Part shown: piece by piece, positions 42,501-51,020 of the stretch
Layout: each line of letters opens with the position of its first letter
Position numbering within the stretch: the first letter of the stretch is position 1
Translations under genes and position numbers: made by a program
Notes under the pieces: generated by a model
The model's database searches: none
What the model was told of the DNA's origin: nothing
The model's input: only the letters and a program-made list of their open reading frames with translations
NCBI GenBank assembly: GCA_965277435.1
Contig: OZ255821.1
Location: 1,984,001 to 2,048,000, forward strand
Reading direction: 5' to 3'
DNA length: 64,000 nt
From: Bog-105 sp965277435
GTDB taxonomy: Bacteria > Acidobacteriota > Terriglobia > Bryobacterales > Bryobacteraceae

Positions 42501-43070
42501 GGCCTGGCCATTTCAAAGCAGCTGGCGGCGCTGATGGGTGGCACGATCGGCGTTTCGAGCGAGGCAGGAGAGGGCAGTACGTTTTGGGTGACGATCGAGC
42601 TCGACGAAGTGAAGGCGGCGCCGGTCCGGGTTGCGAGCCAGGAGCGAACGTCCGTCGCGAGAACGCGCGGTCACGTGCTGGTTGCCGAAGATAACGCGAT
42701 CAACCAGAAGGTGATTCAAAAGCTGCTGACACGCCTCGGCTGCACGGTTGAGATCGTCGAGAACGGGGCAGAGGCGCTGCGCAGAGTGCAGGAAAGCGCA
42801 GCGTGGGACGTGGTTCTAATGGACTGCCAGATGCCGGTGATGGATGGCTGGGAAGCGACCCGTGCGATCCGGACAGGCAGTTTACCTGGGGCTGCTATTC
42901 CGATCGTCGCCGTGACAGCAAACGCCATGGTTGGGGAGCGCGAGAAGTGCCTGGAGGCGGGCATGAATGATTACCTGGCCAAACCCATCAGCCAGGATGC
43001 GTTGGAGAAGGTGATGCAGCGCTGGCTGGACGCGCGCGCAGAGGCTTTAGACGAACGGCTCGCAAGTTGA
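39522..43070 (+). CDS. Hybrid sensor histidine kinase with periplasmic two-component propeller
   Basis: 1,182 residues. Signal peptide; ~14 Reg_prop propeller units (residues ~30-630; YLWVGTENGLFRYDG, RLWVGTVQGLAVMG, WMWFGTSGGLSHF); Y_Y_Y domain (~640-720); TM helix (~740-757, ISFVGLSLFLLSIGIW); coiled coil; HisKA with FMSHEIRTPMNGVIGM (His about 811); HATPase with DTGIGIS and FGGTGLGLAIS boxes; receiver domain (~1050-1170) with EDNAINQ, LMDCQMPVMDGW (phospho-Asp), TANAM and LAKPI. All phosphorelay residues are present. The architecture resembles HTCS polysaccharide sensors but ends in a receiver, not an AraC domain. It overlaps or adjoins dprA. Confidence 0.95.
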   Translation: MTSPLRRFWFLTFALLLGLFGPAASLAQTVRFKEYVEGLDNVNVNCMAQDRAGYLWVGTENGLFRYDGSRFSKYGMADGLPGSFVRALHIDGADRLWVGTVQGLAVMGADERFKQIHFGSGDWSVPYNSAITSDRAGKVYAVTSTGLLAVSSADQGRTWEAESLLTSREAAAFGPEGIQSVLANQDGSVFFGCGAGICKKQGAYVARWGAGDGLPADKWESLLRRRDGELWARGIYHIANYSSENKRWMVHDLIGVFKSNAGYPLAEDPAGRLLAASGPSLFGYAGGSWNAIAAADAPVEGEGTIVTIFVDRDGTVWAGTLGHGLRKCQGYGLWEHWRRGQGLGRNEVWSITRDERGTLWVGQENGIDMLDRGARVFHALSVPGQQFGRSQTLASTRDGYVWARNADRRLIRIDLLSHAVKTFPIDEVRKLFVDREGRLWVIANKNLLMGEAQGRGRTFRSVEIPAGKSTDLSTMTEGPDGDLWFVSARHLWRLNRNKWTEFKLDTFHLAGDLAKVAVDAAGTVWLGGDTTGLKKIKIAGDRIISATKVPLASDSILFLQVDRRGWIWVGEDQGMQVFNGRSWNRYTVDNGLIWNDLDDEAFWEDADASMWFGTSGGLSHFKAYATPAVQRPRAPVFVTAQYGAAAVLSATQHIRWSSSPLTIRTASLNLRNEKSGHLRYRLLGLEDGWVETAEHEIRYPALSPRSYRFEAMTIDTDTGLSSGIRSLEFTISPPWWRTRAFISFVGLSLFLLSIGIWRWREFVLAERRSELERLVAERTNEIDRRLAEQKLLKAEAEQANRAKSEFLAFMSHEIRTPMNGVIGMAALLSDSPLTGEQHECVNAIRDSGSALVTIINDLLDFSKIEAGKLTLEHTEFELRAAVKEVIAMVNRTAQAKGLELRSQIAAELPAWVAGDPVRFKQMALNLLSNAVKFTESGSVTASLTGVMEEGKVRLKFAVTDTGIGISPDLQSRLFQSFSQAETSTTRRFGGTGLGLAISKQLAALMGGTIGVSSEAGEGSTFWVTIELDEVKAAPVRVASQERTSVARTRGHVLVAEDNAINQKVIQKLLTRLGCTVEIVENGAEALRRVQESAAWDVVLMDCQMPVMDGWEATRAIRTGSLPGAAIPIVAVTANAMVGEREKCLEAGMNDYLAKPISQDALEKVMQRWLDARAEALDERLAS

Positions 43071-43096
43071 GAAATCAGAATGGGGGAGCCCACGTA

Positions 43097-44272
43097 TTGG
43101 ACGTGGCAAGAACTGCTCTCACTGCCGAAGAAACGCTGCACTGGCTGGCGCTGCGCATGGTGCCCGGTCTGGGAACGATCGGGACACTGAAACTGCTGCA
43201 GAAGATGAAGTCGCCGGAAGCCATTTTCCGGGCATCGGCGACCGAACTGGAAGCGGCGGGTCTCAGCGGATCGCAGGCGCGCAACGTGGCCAGCGGCTGC
43301 TCGTTCGAAGACGCAGTCAACCAGCAGCAAAGAATGCTGGCGACAGGCGCGCAACTGGTGACGATTCACGATGACTTGTACCCGCAGCGCCTGCGCGAAA
43401 TTTTCGATCCGCCCCTGCTTTTATTTGCCATAGGGAACACCGGATTGATGAGTTCGCACTCGCTGGCGGTAGTGGGGACGCGTTCGCCAACACCTTACGG
43501 TCTGGCGGCGACTGAGCGTCTCAGCGCCGATCTGGCCAGAGCCGGACTGACCATCGTCAGCGGCATGGCGCGCGGCATCGACACCGCGGCGCACCGCGCA
43601 ACGCTGGCAAATCAAGGTTCGACGATCGCGGTGTTCGGTTGCGGTGTGGATGTTCTGTACCCATCGAGCAATCGTCGCTTGTACGACGAGATAGCGAAAT
43701 CGGGTCTGCTGCTGTCGGAGTTTCCGATGGAGGCGCCGGCTTTTCCGCAGAACTTCCCGGTGCGGAACCGGATTGTGAGCGGATTATCGTTAGGGGTTCT
43801 GATCGTCGAGGGCGCACAGCATAGCGGGTCAGCCATTACGGCAAAACTGGCCATGGATCAGGGCCGGGACGTTTTCGCCGTGCCGGGCAACATCACATCC
43901 AAAATGAGCTGGGGGCCGAATCTCCTGATCAAGGAAGGCGGCGCAAAGCTGGTCCAGGAGTGGAGCGACGTGACGAACGAACTCCCACTCGCGGTGCGCC
44001 GGGATCTGGTGGCGCGAGCACAGCAGCAAATTCTGCCCGAAGCAGCAGATCAGCTCGTTGCCGCGGCCGGCAATGGCGTCGAAGAGCCCATGAAGGCACT
44101 CGCCAGGAAGCTGCTGAATTCCCTGAAAGTCGATGTGCCTCAACAACTTGAGTCACTGGTTGCAACTTTCGACCAATCCTCTTCATCGGAGTTGATCAGT
44201 GCGCTATTCGACCTGGAGATGTCAGGGCTCATCAGACAGCTTCCCGGCAAGAACTTCATCAAGGTGTGGTAA
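43097..44272 (+). CDS. dprA: DNA-processing protein A
   Basis: About 391 residues. DprA binds incoming single-stranded DNA and loads RecA during natural transformation. N-terminal helix-hairpin-helix-like part (LALRMVPGLGTIGTLKLLQ), then the Rossmann core: VVGTRSPTPYG, SGMARGIDTAAHR, FPVRNRIVSGLS and VFAVPGNI. A C-terminal winged-helix segment follows (LFDLEMSGLIRQLPGKNF). TTG 43097 is preferred: GGGGGAG lies 8 nt upstream. An earlier TTG at 43067 overlaps the kinase stop but has no ribosome-binding site. It is followed by topA, as in many bacteria. Confidence 0.94.
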   Translation: MDVARTALTAEETLHWLALRMVPGLGTIGTLKLLQKMKSPEAIFRASATELEAAGLSGSQARNVASGCSFEDAVNQQQRMLATGAQLVTIHDDLYPQRLREIFDPPLLLFAIGNTGLMSSHSLAVVGTRSPTPYGLAATERLSADLARAGLTIVSGMARGIDTAAHRATLANQGSTIAVFGCGVDVLYPSSNRRLYDEIAKSGLLLSEFPMEAPAFPQNFPVRNRIVSGLSLGVLIVEGAQHSGSAITAKLAMDQGRDVFAVPGNITSKMSWGPNLLIKEGGAKLVQEWSDVTNELPLAVRRDLVARAQQQILPEAADQLVAAAGNGVEEPMKALARKLLNSLKVDVPQQLESLVATFDQSSSSELISALFDLEMSGLIRQLPGKNFIKVW

Positions 44273-44349
44273 AAGAGTAGCGTTCTCCAGCCGGAAACTT
44301 CGAGTTTGATCCGGGAATCAGTTTAATTAAGGTTACAGAGCAAGCAGGT

Positions 44350-46782
44350 ATGGCAAAATCTCTCGTCATCGTCGAATCCCCGGCGAAGGCGAAAACTATC
44401 GGGAAGTATCTGGGCAAGCAATACGTCGTGATGGCCTCGTTGGGTCACGTTAAAGACTTGCCGAAAAAAGACTTAGCGGTCGATGTGGACCGTGATTTTA
44501 CGCCTCATTATGAGGTGATCGAAGGCAAAAAGAAGCTCATCGCGGAACTCAAGCAGGCCGCGAAGGGCATGGATTCTATTTACCTGGCGGCTGACCCGGA
44601 TCGCGAAGGCGAGGCGATCTGCTGGCATCTAAAAGAAGAGCTGGAACCGAAGAAATCGGACAAACCAGCCATATTCCGGGTGATGTTCAACGAAATCACC
44701 GCAAACGCCGTGAAAAAGGCCTTTGATAAGCCGCTTGCGGTCAATATAAATCTGGTGGATGCCCAACAGGCGCGGCGGGTATTGGACCGGCTGGTGGGCT
44801 ACAAGATTTCACCACTGCTATGGGACAAAGTGCGTCGGGGTCTGTCTGCCGGACGGGTGCAGACAGTCGCGTTGCGCCTCATTGTCGACCGGGAACGCGA
44901 AATCAAGGCGTTTCAAAAGCAGGAATACTGGACAATTGACGTCTCGCTGAATGCCAAGAAGCCGCCGCTGTTGACAGCGCGACTTAATAAGGTTGGCGAG
45001 AGCGCGCCGGAAGTCAAAAATGAAGCCACCGCAACCGGCATTGTCGCCGATCTGGACGGTTCGGCTTATGTCGTCAAGTCGGTCAACACTCGCGAGAAAA
45101 AGCGTAATCCGGTGCCGCCGTTCATTACGTCGACGCTGCAACAGGAGTCATCGCGCAAGTTACGGTTCAGCGTAAAGCGAACCATGATGCTGGCGCAAGG
45201 TTTGTACGAGGGGAAAGAGCTCGGCAAAGAAGGCTCGGTGGGGCTCGTGACGTACATGCGTACCGACTCGACGCGGGTTTCCGAAGACGCTCTGACGGAA
45301 GTACGCGGCATGATCACGGAGCGCTACGGCAAAGAATATGTGCCGGGATCGCCCAACGTTTACAAAACCAAGAAAGATGCCCAGGACGCCCACGAAGCGG
45401 TCCGCCCGACGTCCGTGCTTCGTACGCCGGAGTCGCTCGAAAAATTCCTGGCCGAAGACGAGTTAAAGCTTTATAGGCTGATCTGGATGCGTTTTATCGC
45501 TTCGCAGATGAACCCGGCGCTGCTCGATCAGACGACCATCGATATCAACGCCAAAGGCAAGAGCAACACGCCATACATCTTCCGGGCGACTGGAAGCGTC
45601 CTGAAATTTGATGGATTCCTGAAGGTCTACGAAGAAGGTAAGGACCAGAAGGACGAAGACGACGAGGACCTGAAGAACAAGCTGCCTCTGGTAACCGAAG
45701 GCGAAGCCTTGCGCTTCAAAGAGATCGTCCCGGAGCAGCACTTCACCGAGCCGCCTCCTCGCTACAACGAAGCAACTCTGGTCAAGAAGCTGGAGTCGGA
45801 CGGAGTGGGCCGTCCCTCGACCTATGCTTCAATTCTGTCGACCATACAAGACCGCGAATACGTGAAGAAAGAAGGCGGTAAGTTTCACCCTACCGAGCTC
45901 GGGACGGTGGTCACAGACCTCTTGCTCGAGAGCTTCAATGACCTGTTCGATGTGAAGTACACCGCTCGCATGGAAGAAGAGCTGGACGATATCGAAGAGG
46001 GCAAAGTAGAGTGGCGGGTCGCGATGGCCGACTTCTACGGCCGCTTTCAGAAGAACCTGGAAGATGCCGCGCGGAACATGACGGACATCAAGCGGATGGA
46101 GAAGCCGACCGATCTCCTCTGCGAGAAGTGCGGCAAGCCGATGGTCATCAAGTGGGGCAAGCACGGCAGCTTCATTGCCTGCACCGGCTATCCGGAATGC
46201 AGCAACACGCGGGAGGTGAGCGTCGAGACGCCGGATGGCGAGAAGTCGGATTTCAATGAGCAGGACGAGGCCGAGTATTGCGAGAATTGCGGGCGGCCGA
46301 TGGTGCTCAAAAAAGGGCGCTTCGGCCAGTTCTACGCCTGTTCCGGATACCCGGATTGCAAAACCACGAAGCAGATTGGCGGCGAGCAACGCAAAGACGT
46401 TCCGCTCGAAGAAAAGTGCCCGCAGTGCGGTAGTAACCTAGTCCAGAAGTTCGGGCGGTATGGTGAATTCGTTGCTTGCAGTGATTATCCGAAATGCAAG
46501 TACGTCAAGCAGAAGACAATCGGCGTGCCCTGCCCTAACTGCTCACAGGGCGAAGTTGTGGAGCGGCGTTCGAAACGCGGCAAGACTTTCTACGGCTGTA
46601 ACCGGTATCCAGAGTGCGACTTCGTGGCTTGGGGTAAGCCGATCGCGGAGAAGTGCCCCGATTGCGGCAGCAGTTATTTGATTGAGAAGTTCCTGAAAGC
46701 GGGTCCGGTCGCGCAGTGTCCGAATGCGGAGTGCAAGCATAAGCATCCGATCGAAGTGCCGGAAGAAGTCAGCGTGGCATAA
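44350..46782 (+). CDS. topA: DNA topoisomerase I
   Basis: An 810-residue type IA topoisomerase that relaxes negative supercoils. It opens with the Toprim domain (SLVIVESPAKAKTIGKYLG, then AADPDREGEAICW with the acidic triad). The active-site Tyr is in LVTYMRTDSTR near residue 302. The C-terminus carries four standard Cys4 zinc ribbons (CEKCGKPM, CENCGRPM, CPQCGSNL and CPNCSQGE starts) and a fifth shorter one (CPDCGSSY to CPNAEC). This is more than in E. coli and fits acidobacterial lengths. dprA lies 77 bp upstream. A hairpin follows the stop. Confidence 0.97.
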   Translation: MAKSLVIVESPAKAKTIGKYLGKQYVVMASLGHVKDLPKKDLAVDVDRDFTPHYEVIEGKKKLIAELKQAAKGMDSIYLAADPDREGEAICWHLKEELEPKKSDKPAIFRVMFNEITANAVKKAFDKPLAVNINLVDAQQARRVLDRLVGYKISPLLWDKVRRGLSAGRVQTVALRLIVDREREIKAFQKQEYWTIDVSLNAKKPPLLTARLNKVGESAPEVKNEATATGIVADLDGSAYVVKSVNTREKKRNPVPPFITSTLQQESSRKLRFSVKRTMMLAQGLYEGKELGKEGSVGLVTYMRTDSTRVSEDALTEVRGMITERYGKEYVPGSPNVYKTKKDAQDAHEAVRPTSVLRTPESLEKFLAEDELKLYRLIWMRFIASQMNPALLDQTTIDINAKGKSNTPYIFRATGSVLKFDGFLKVYEEGKDQKDEDDEDLKNKLPLVTEGEALRFKEIVPEQHFTEPPPRYNEATLVKKLESDGVGRPSTYASILSTIQDREYVKKEGGKFHPTELGTVVTDLLLESFNDLFDVKYTARMEEELDDIEEGKVEWRVAMADFYGRFQKNLEDAARNMTDIKRMEKPTDLLCEKCGKPMVIKWGKHGSFIACTGYPECSNTREVSVETPDGEKSDFNEQDEAEYCENCGRPMVLKKGRFGQFYACSGYPDCKTTKQIGGEQRKDVPLEEKCPQCGSNLVQKFGRYGEFVACSDYPKCKYVKQKTIGVPCPNCSQGEVVERRSKRGKTFYGCNRYPECDFVAWGKPIAEKCPDCGSSYLIEKFLKAGPVAQCPNAECKHKHPIEVPEEVSVA

Positions 46783-46795
46783 ACATTCTAAGTTA

Positions 46796-46827
46796 AAGAG
46801 GATCGAGTACAATCTAACTCGCCTCTT
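46796..46827 (+). promoter_or_regulatory. Hairpin between topA and the GH63-like gene
   Basis: AAGAGG-at-CGAGT (46796-46808), an 8-nt loop, ACTCG-CCTCTT (46817-46827). The right arm ends 3 nt before ATG 46831, so it occupies the ribosome-binding region, and the only purine-rich Shine-Dalgarno-like stretch (AAAGAGG) is in the left arm. It could act as a topA terminator, an attenuator, or a translation-masking structure. Confidence 0.5.
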
Positions 46828-46830
46828 CTT

Positions 46831-49485
46831 ATGCCCGAAAAACTGAACGCGGAACAGACTCGACTGGCCGAGTCCGAAGCACGTACCAAACATTGGAAAC
46901 GGTGGGGTCCTTACCTGGCGGAACGGGCCTGGGGCACAGTTCGCGAGGACTATAGCGCGAATGGCGATGCGTGGAATTATCTGCCGCATGATGACGCCCG
47001 TTCGAGAGCGTATCGCTGGACCGAGGATGGCATTCTCGGCATCTGTGACAACCATCAATACCTTTGCTTTGCCCTGGCTTTGTGGAATGGTAAAGACCCG
47101 ATTCTGAAAGAGCGGTTGTTTGGCTTGACCGGTCCGCAAGGCAATCATGGCGAAGATGTCAAGGAGCTGTACTACTATCTCGACGCCACTCCGACGAATT
47201 CCTACTTAAAGGGTTTGTACAAGTATCCGCAGACCGCGTTTCCCTACGCGCAGCTGGTGAATGAGAACAGCAAGCGCACCCGGCAAGATCCGGAGTTTGA
47301 AATCGAGGATACGGGCATCTTCAAAGACAGCCGCTATTTCGACATCTTTGCCGAGTATGCCAAGCAGGATGTCGACGACACGGTGATCCGGATCAAAGTG
47401 GTCAATCGCGGGCCCGATCCCGCCGAGATCACGCTACTACCGACGCTGTGGTTCCGCAACGTCTGGAGCTGGGATAAAGACTACGACCAGAGCACGAAGC
47501 CGTCGATGAAGAAGTCGGGGGATGGAGAAATCACGGCCACGCATGCCACGCTCGGCACGTTCATCTTGACGGTGGACGGAAGTCCGGAGCTACTCTTCAC
47601 CGAGAACGAGACGAACACCGAACGCATCATGGGCTGGAAGGGTGAGAATGCGTTTTACAAGGATGCGTTTGGGGCTTACCTGCTCGAAGGCAAGAAGGAA
47701 GCGGTGCATCCGGGCAACCAGGGAACGAAGGCGTGCGCGGTGTATCGCGACAAGCTGGGTCCCGCGGAAGAGCGAACGATTCTGCTGCGGCTCAGGCGGC
47801 AAGGACAACCGGAACTGCCGCGTGAGCAATGGGGCGGCGTGTTCGACGCGCGGCTGCAAGAGGCGAATGACTTCTACGCCGGGCTGTCGCATCAACTCGA
47901 GCCGGAAGCGAGAGCAGTACAGCGGCAGGCCTTCGCCGGAATGTTTTGGAGCAAACAGTATTACCACTATGTGGTGGAAACGTGGCTGCAGGGTGACGAC
48001 ACGATGCCCCCACCGCCCGCCGAGCGAAAGAGGGGACGCAATCATAAGTGGCGCACTCTGTTCAATGAAGACGTGATTTCTATGCCGGATAAGTGGGAGT
48101 ATCCGTGGTACGCCGCCTGGGATCTGGCGTTTCACGTGGTGGCCATCGCTCCGGCTGATCCAGATTTTGCGAAAGCCCAACTCTCGCTCTTCCTGCGCGA
48201 ATGGTACATGCGTCCGAACGGGCAGATTCCAGCGTATGAATGGAATTTTAGTGATGTAAATCCTCCGGTGCACGCCTGGGCGGCTTGGCGTGTGTTCAAA
48301 ATCGATCAACGGATCAAAGGCAAGGAAGACCGCGAGTTTCTCGAAGGCGTATTTATCAAGCTGCTGTTGAATTTCACCTGGTGGATCAACCGCAAAGACT
48401 CCGAAGAGAACAATATTTTTGAAGGCGGCTTTCTGGGGCTCGACAATATCGGAGTGTTCGATCGCAATGCAACGCTGCCGAGCGGCTGGGTGCTCGAACA
48501 ATCGGACGGCACCAGCTGGATGGGCATGTATTGCCTGGCAATGATGAAGATGGCGCTCTACCTGGCGGAAGAAGAACCGGTATATGCGGACATCGCCAGC
48601 AAGTTTTTCGAACACTTCCTATACATTGCCGACGCGATCAATCATCACGGCGGAAGCGGGCTCTGGAATGAAGAAGACGGGTTTTATTACGACCGTTTGT
48701 TGAACGATTCGGCGGCTCCGGTGGCGCTGAAGCTGCGTTCACTGGTGGGGCTGGTGCCGTTGTTCGCGGTCGACACGCTGGATGTCGAGATGCTGGACAG
48801 GCATCCTGGTTTTCGCAAGCGGATGCACTGGTTTATCGAGAACCGGCCGGACTTGATCTCGGGACTGGCGTCAATGAGCAAGAGCGGCATGGGCAACCGG
48901 CGATTGATGGCGATTGTGAATCCGGAACGGTTGAAACGTATCTTGCAAAAGCTATTCGACGAGAAGGAGTTCCTATCGCAATTCGGAATCCGTTCGTTGT
49001 CGCGCTATTACGCGGACCATCCCTACGAAATTTCCCTGACCGACCGCAATTTTCGCGTCACGTATGAACCCGCTGAATCGCAGACCGCCATGTTCGGCGG
49101 CAATTCCAATTGGCGCGGACCCATCTGGTTCCCTATGAACTTTCTCGTCATAGAAGCCTTGCAGCGCTTCGATTACTACTACGGCGAGACGTTCCAGGTG
49201 GAGTTTCCAACGGGATCGGGCCGGCAGATGCGCCTTTGTGACGTGGCGGCAGAACTCTCGCGGCGCTTGACTGAGTTATTTCTGCCCGACGAGCATGGGA
49301 ATCGTCCGATTTACGGGGACGACGAGTTACAGCGAGCCGATCCGAATTTCCGGTCGCTGGTTCTTTTTCACGAATACTTCGATGGCGACACAGGAAAAGG
49401 GTTAGGGGCGAGTCATCAAACCGGCTGGACAGGGTTGGTGGCGAAGTTAATGCAGCAGAGCGGCGCAGCTTTTCCGCATCGCTAG
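46831..49485 (+). CDS. GH63/MGH1-like glycosidase
   Basis: 884 residues, cytoplasmic (no signal peptide), with the (alpha/alpha)6-barrel pattern of bacterial mannosyl-oligosaccharide glucosidase-like enzymes. Conserved stretches are WGPYLAERAWGTVREDYSAN at the N-terminus, DKWEYPWYAAWDLAFHVVA (with the likely acid Asp), GQIPAYEWNFSDVNPP and FGGNSNWRGPIWFPMNFLV near the C-terminus. Family GH63 includes glucosidases and mannosylglycerate or glucosylglycerate hydrolases; the substrate is not evident. No Shine-Dalgarno precedes the ATG, where a hairpin sits. It is followed by the FNT transporter gene. Confidence 0.9.
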   Translation: MPEKLNAEQTRLAESEARTKHWKRWGPYLAERAWGTVREDYSANGDAWNYLPHDDARSRAYRWTEDGILGICDNHQYLCFALALWNGKDPILKERLFGLTGPQGNHGEDVKELYYYLDATPTNSYLKGLYKYPQTAFPYAQLVNENSKRTRQDPEFEIEDTGIFKDSRYFDIFAEYAKQDVDDTVIRIKVVNRGPDPAEITLLPTLWFRNVWSWDKDYDQSTKPSMKKSGDGEITATHATLGTFILTVDGSPELLFTENETNTERIMGWKGENAFYKDAFGAYLLEGKKEAVHPGNQGTKACAVYRDKLGPAEERTILLRLRRQGQPELPREQWGGVFDARLQEANDFYAGLSHQLEPEARAVQRQAFAGMFWSKQYYHYVVETWLQGDDTMPPPPAERKRGRNHKWRTLFNEDVISMPDKWEYPWYAAWDLAFHVVAIAPADPDFAKAQLSLFLREWYMRPNGQIPAYEWNFSDVNPPVHAWAAWRVFKIDQRIKGKEDREFLEGVFIKLLLNFTWWINRKDSEENNIFEGGFLGLDNIGVFDRNATLPSGWVLEQSDGTSWMGMYCLAMMKMALYLAEEEPVYADIASKFFEHFLYIADAINHHGGSGLWNEEDGFYYDRLLNDSAAPVALKLRSLVGLVPLFAVDTLDVEMLDRHPGFRKRMHWFIENRPDLISGLASMSKSGMGNRRLMAIVNPERLKRILQKLFDEKEFLSQFGIRSLSRYYADHPYEISLTDRNFRVTYEPAESQTAMFGGNSNWRGPIWFPMNFLVIEALQRFDYYYGETFQVEFPTGSGRQMRLCDVAAELSRRLTELFLPDEHGNRPIYGDDELQRADPNFRSLVLFHEYFDGDTGKGLGASHQTGWTGLVAKLMQQSGAAFPHR

Positions 49486-49522
49486 ACGGGCTTTGGCATC
49501 GGCGGGGTACAGTGAGGTGTCG

Positions 49523-50407
49523 ATGCTTCTTGATGAGAGCGGATCAGAAAACGAGCCGGCGATTGCCGCGCCTGAATTAACACCAAAGCAACAGGAAGAG
49601 GCGGAAGAACGCACTTCGGTTAGCGCTGTCGTGGTGCATGAAACCGTCCGGTCGGATGGCGAAGAGGAGCTATCCCGGCCCATGTCGGCGCTGGCGTGGT
49701 CGGGTCTGGCGGCCGGCATGTCGATGGGTTTTTCCTTTGTCGCGCAAGCGTTGCTGCACGCCTATCTGCCGGACCGGCCATGGCGAGTACTGCTGGTCAG
49801 GTTGGGATATCCGCTCGGATTTCTGATCGTCATTATCGGGCGGCAGCAACTCTTTACCGAGAACACGCTGACCGCGATCATCCCGCTGCTGGCACGGAGG
49901 AACTGGACGACCTTCGTACAAGTGCTGCGGCTGTGGTCGATCGTGCTGGTGGCGAATCTGGCGGGAGCGCATCTGTTTGCGTGGGTAGTCGGCAATACGC
50001 CGATGTTTACACGCGAAGTGCAGCACGCGATGCTGCAGCTGGCAACGGAGGCCGCAAACGTCACGTTTGGCGTCGCGGTATTGCGCGGCATTTTTGCGGG
50101 ATGGTTGATCGCGATGGTGGTATGGATGCTCGCGGCGTCCGATGCGGGGCGCATTCCGATTATCGTCATTTTGACTTACACGGTGGGCCTGGCCGGTTTG
50201 ACGCACATCATCGCGGGATCAGTAGAAGTTTTGTTTCTGGTGATGGTGGGAGTGAAGTCATGGGTTGCCATTGCGATGGGTTACTTAGTGCCTACTCTGA
50301 TTGGAAACATCATCGGAGGTGCTTCGTTAACTGCGGCGATCAATCATGCACAGTCAGTAGCGGGGATGAGTAAGAAGCAGGGCGGTAACCAGATGCTGGT
50401 GAGTTAG
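49523..50407 (+). CDS. Formate/nitrite transporter family protein (YfdC-like)
   Basis: 294 residues. An acidic, hydrophilic N-terminus of ~55 residues precedes six hydrophobic segments of the FNT fold (AGMSMGFSFVAQALLHAYL, PLGFLIVIIGRQQLFTENTL, and later NIIGGASLTAAINHAQ). The extended N-terminus and the FTENTLTAIIPLL motif fit the YfdC-like subgroup, whose substrate is unknown. ATG 49523 is preferred, with GAGGTG 4 nt upstream, over a TTG at 49493. It lies 37 bp behind the glycosidase gene. Confidence 0.88.
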   Translation: MLLDESGSENEPAIAAPELTPKQQEEAEERTSVSAVVVHETVRSDGEEELSRPMSALAWSGLAAGMSMGFSFVAQALLHAYLPDRPWRVLLVRLGYPLGFLIVIIGRQQLFTENTLTAIIPLLARRNWTTFVQVLRLWSIVLVANLAGAHLFAWVVGNTPMFTREVQHAMLQLATEAANVTFGVAVLRGIFAGWLIAMVVWMLAASDAGRIPIIVILTYTVGLAGLTHIIAGSVEVLFLVMVGVKSWVAIAMGYLVPTLIGNIIGGASLTAAINHAQSVAGMSKKQGGNQMLVS

Positions 50408-50411
50408 TAAG

Positions 50412-51017
50412 TCATTTCTTTCGCAAAACCCAGGTTGTCATGCAGCGCTCGTTCTGAACGATAGTGGTTTTCAAAGGGTCCAGCAGTTCGGCGCCGAGTT
50501 GCCGGGTGATCTTCATGAGAAATCGTTCGTCGACCAGGTAGCGTTCAATGCCGTCGGGCGAGAGAAAACGGCGGCCCTGAATGCGGCGGTGTTTCATGCC
50601 GATCGAAGAAGCAAGGCGGCAAAAGAACAGCCCTCCTGGCCGCAAGACTCGCCAGCTCGCGCGCAGCATGGCTTCAAAGTGATCGTCGTCGCGTGCGAAA
50701 TGCAGTACGGCGCTGCTGAGCACAACGTCCGCGAAGGCATCGGGGAAAGACATCGCTTCGATGGATTCCAGGCGGAAGTTGGTCGCCGGGAGCGACGTCG
50801 CGAGCAGGGCGGCGAGGCGACGCACTTCCAGCACGGCGGCGGGGTCGATATCCACGCCGAAAACTTCATATCCGGCTTGTAGAAAGTAAACAAGATTGCG
50901 GCCTGAGCCGAAACCGGTATCCAGAATCCGCATGCCGGGTGTGATGCGGCCTCGGAGGAGTTGGTCGAAGAGGTAGACGTCGATCGCGCCGAATTGCGTC
51001 TGGAGTGTAGCGGGCAT
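50412..51017 (-). CDS. Class I SAM-dependent methyltransferase
   Basis: 201 residues with the Rossmann-like MTase core: motif I ILDTGFGSGRNLVYFLQ, the acidic end of strand 2 in VFGVDIDP, FADVVLSSAVLHFARDDDHF (motif IV) and SWRVLRPGGLFFCRL (motif VI). The substrate is unknown; the fold resembles UbiE/Tellurite-resistance-like enzymes. It lies 3 bp after the ABC permease gene, so it is likely in that operon. Confidence 0.85.
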   Translation of the reverse strand: MPATLQTQFGAIDVYLFDQLLRGRITPGMRILDTGFGSGRNLVYFLQAGYEVFGVDIDPAAVLEVRRLAALLATSLPATNFRLESIEAMSFPDAFADVVLSSAVLHFARDDDHFEAMLRASWRVLRPGGLFFCRLASSIGMKHRRIQGRRFLSPDGIERYLVDERFLMKITRQLGAELLDPLKTTIVQNERCMTTWVLRKK

Positions 51018-51020
51018 TGG

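Noticed and set aside
47590..48615. 341-codon minus-strand frame inside the GH63-like gene
   Set aside because: Antisense shadow of a well-conserved glycosidase.
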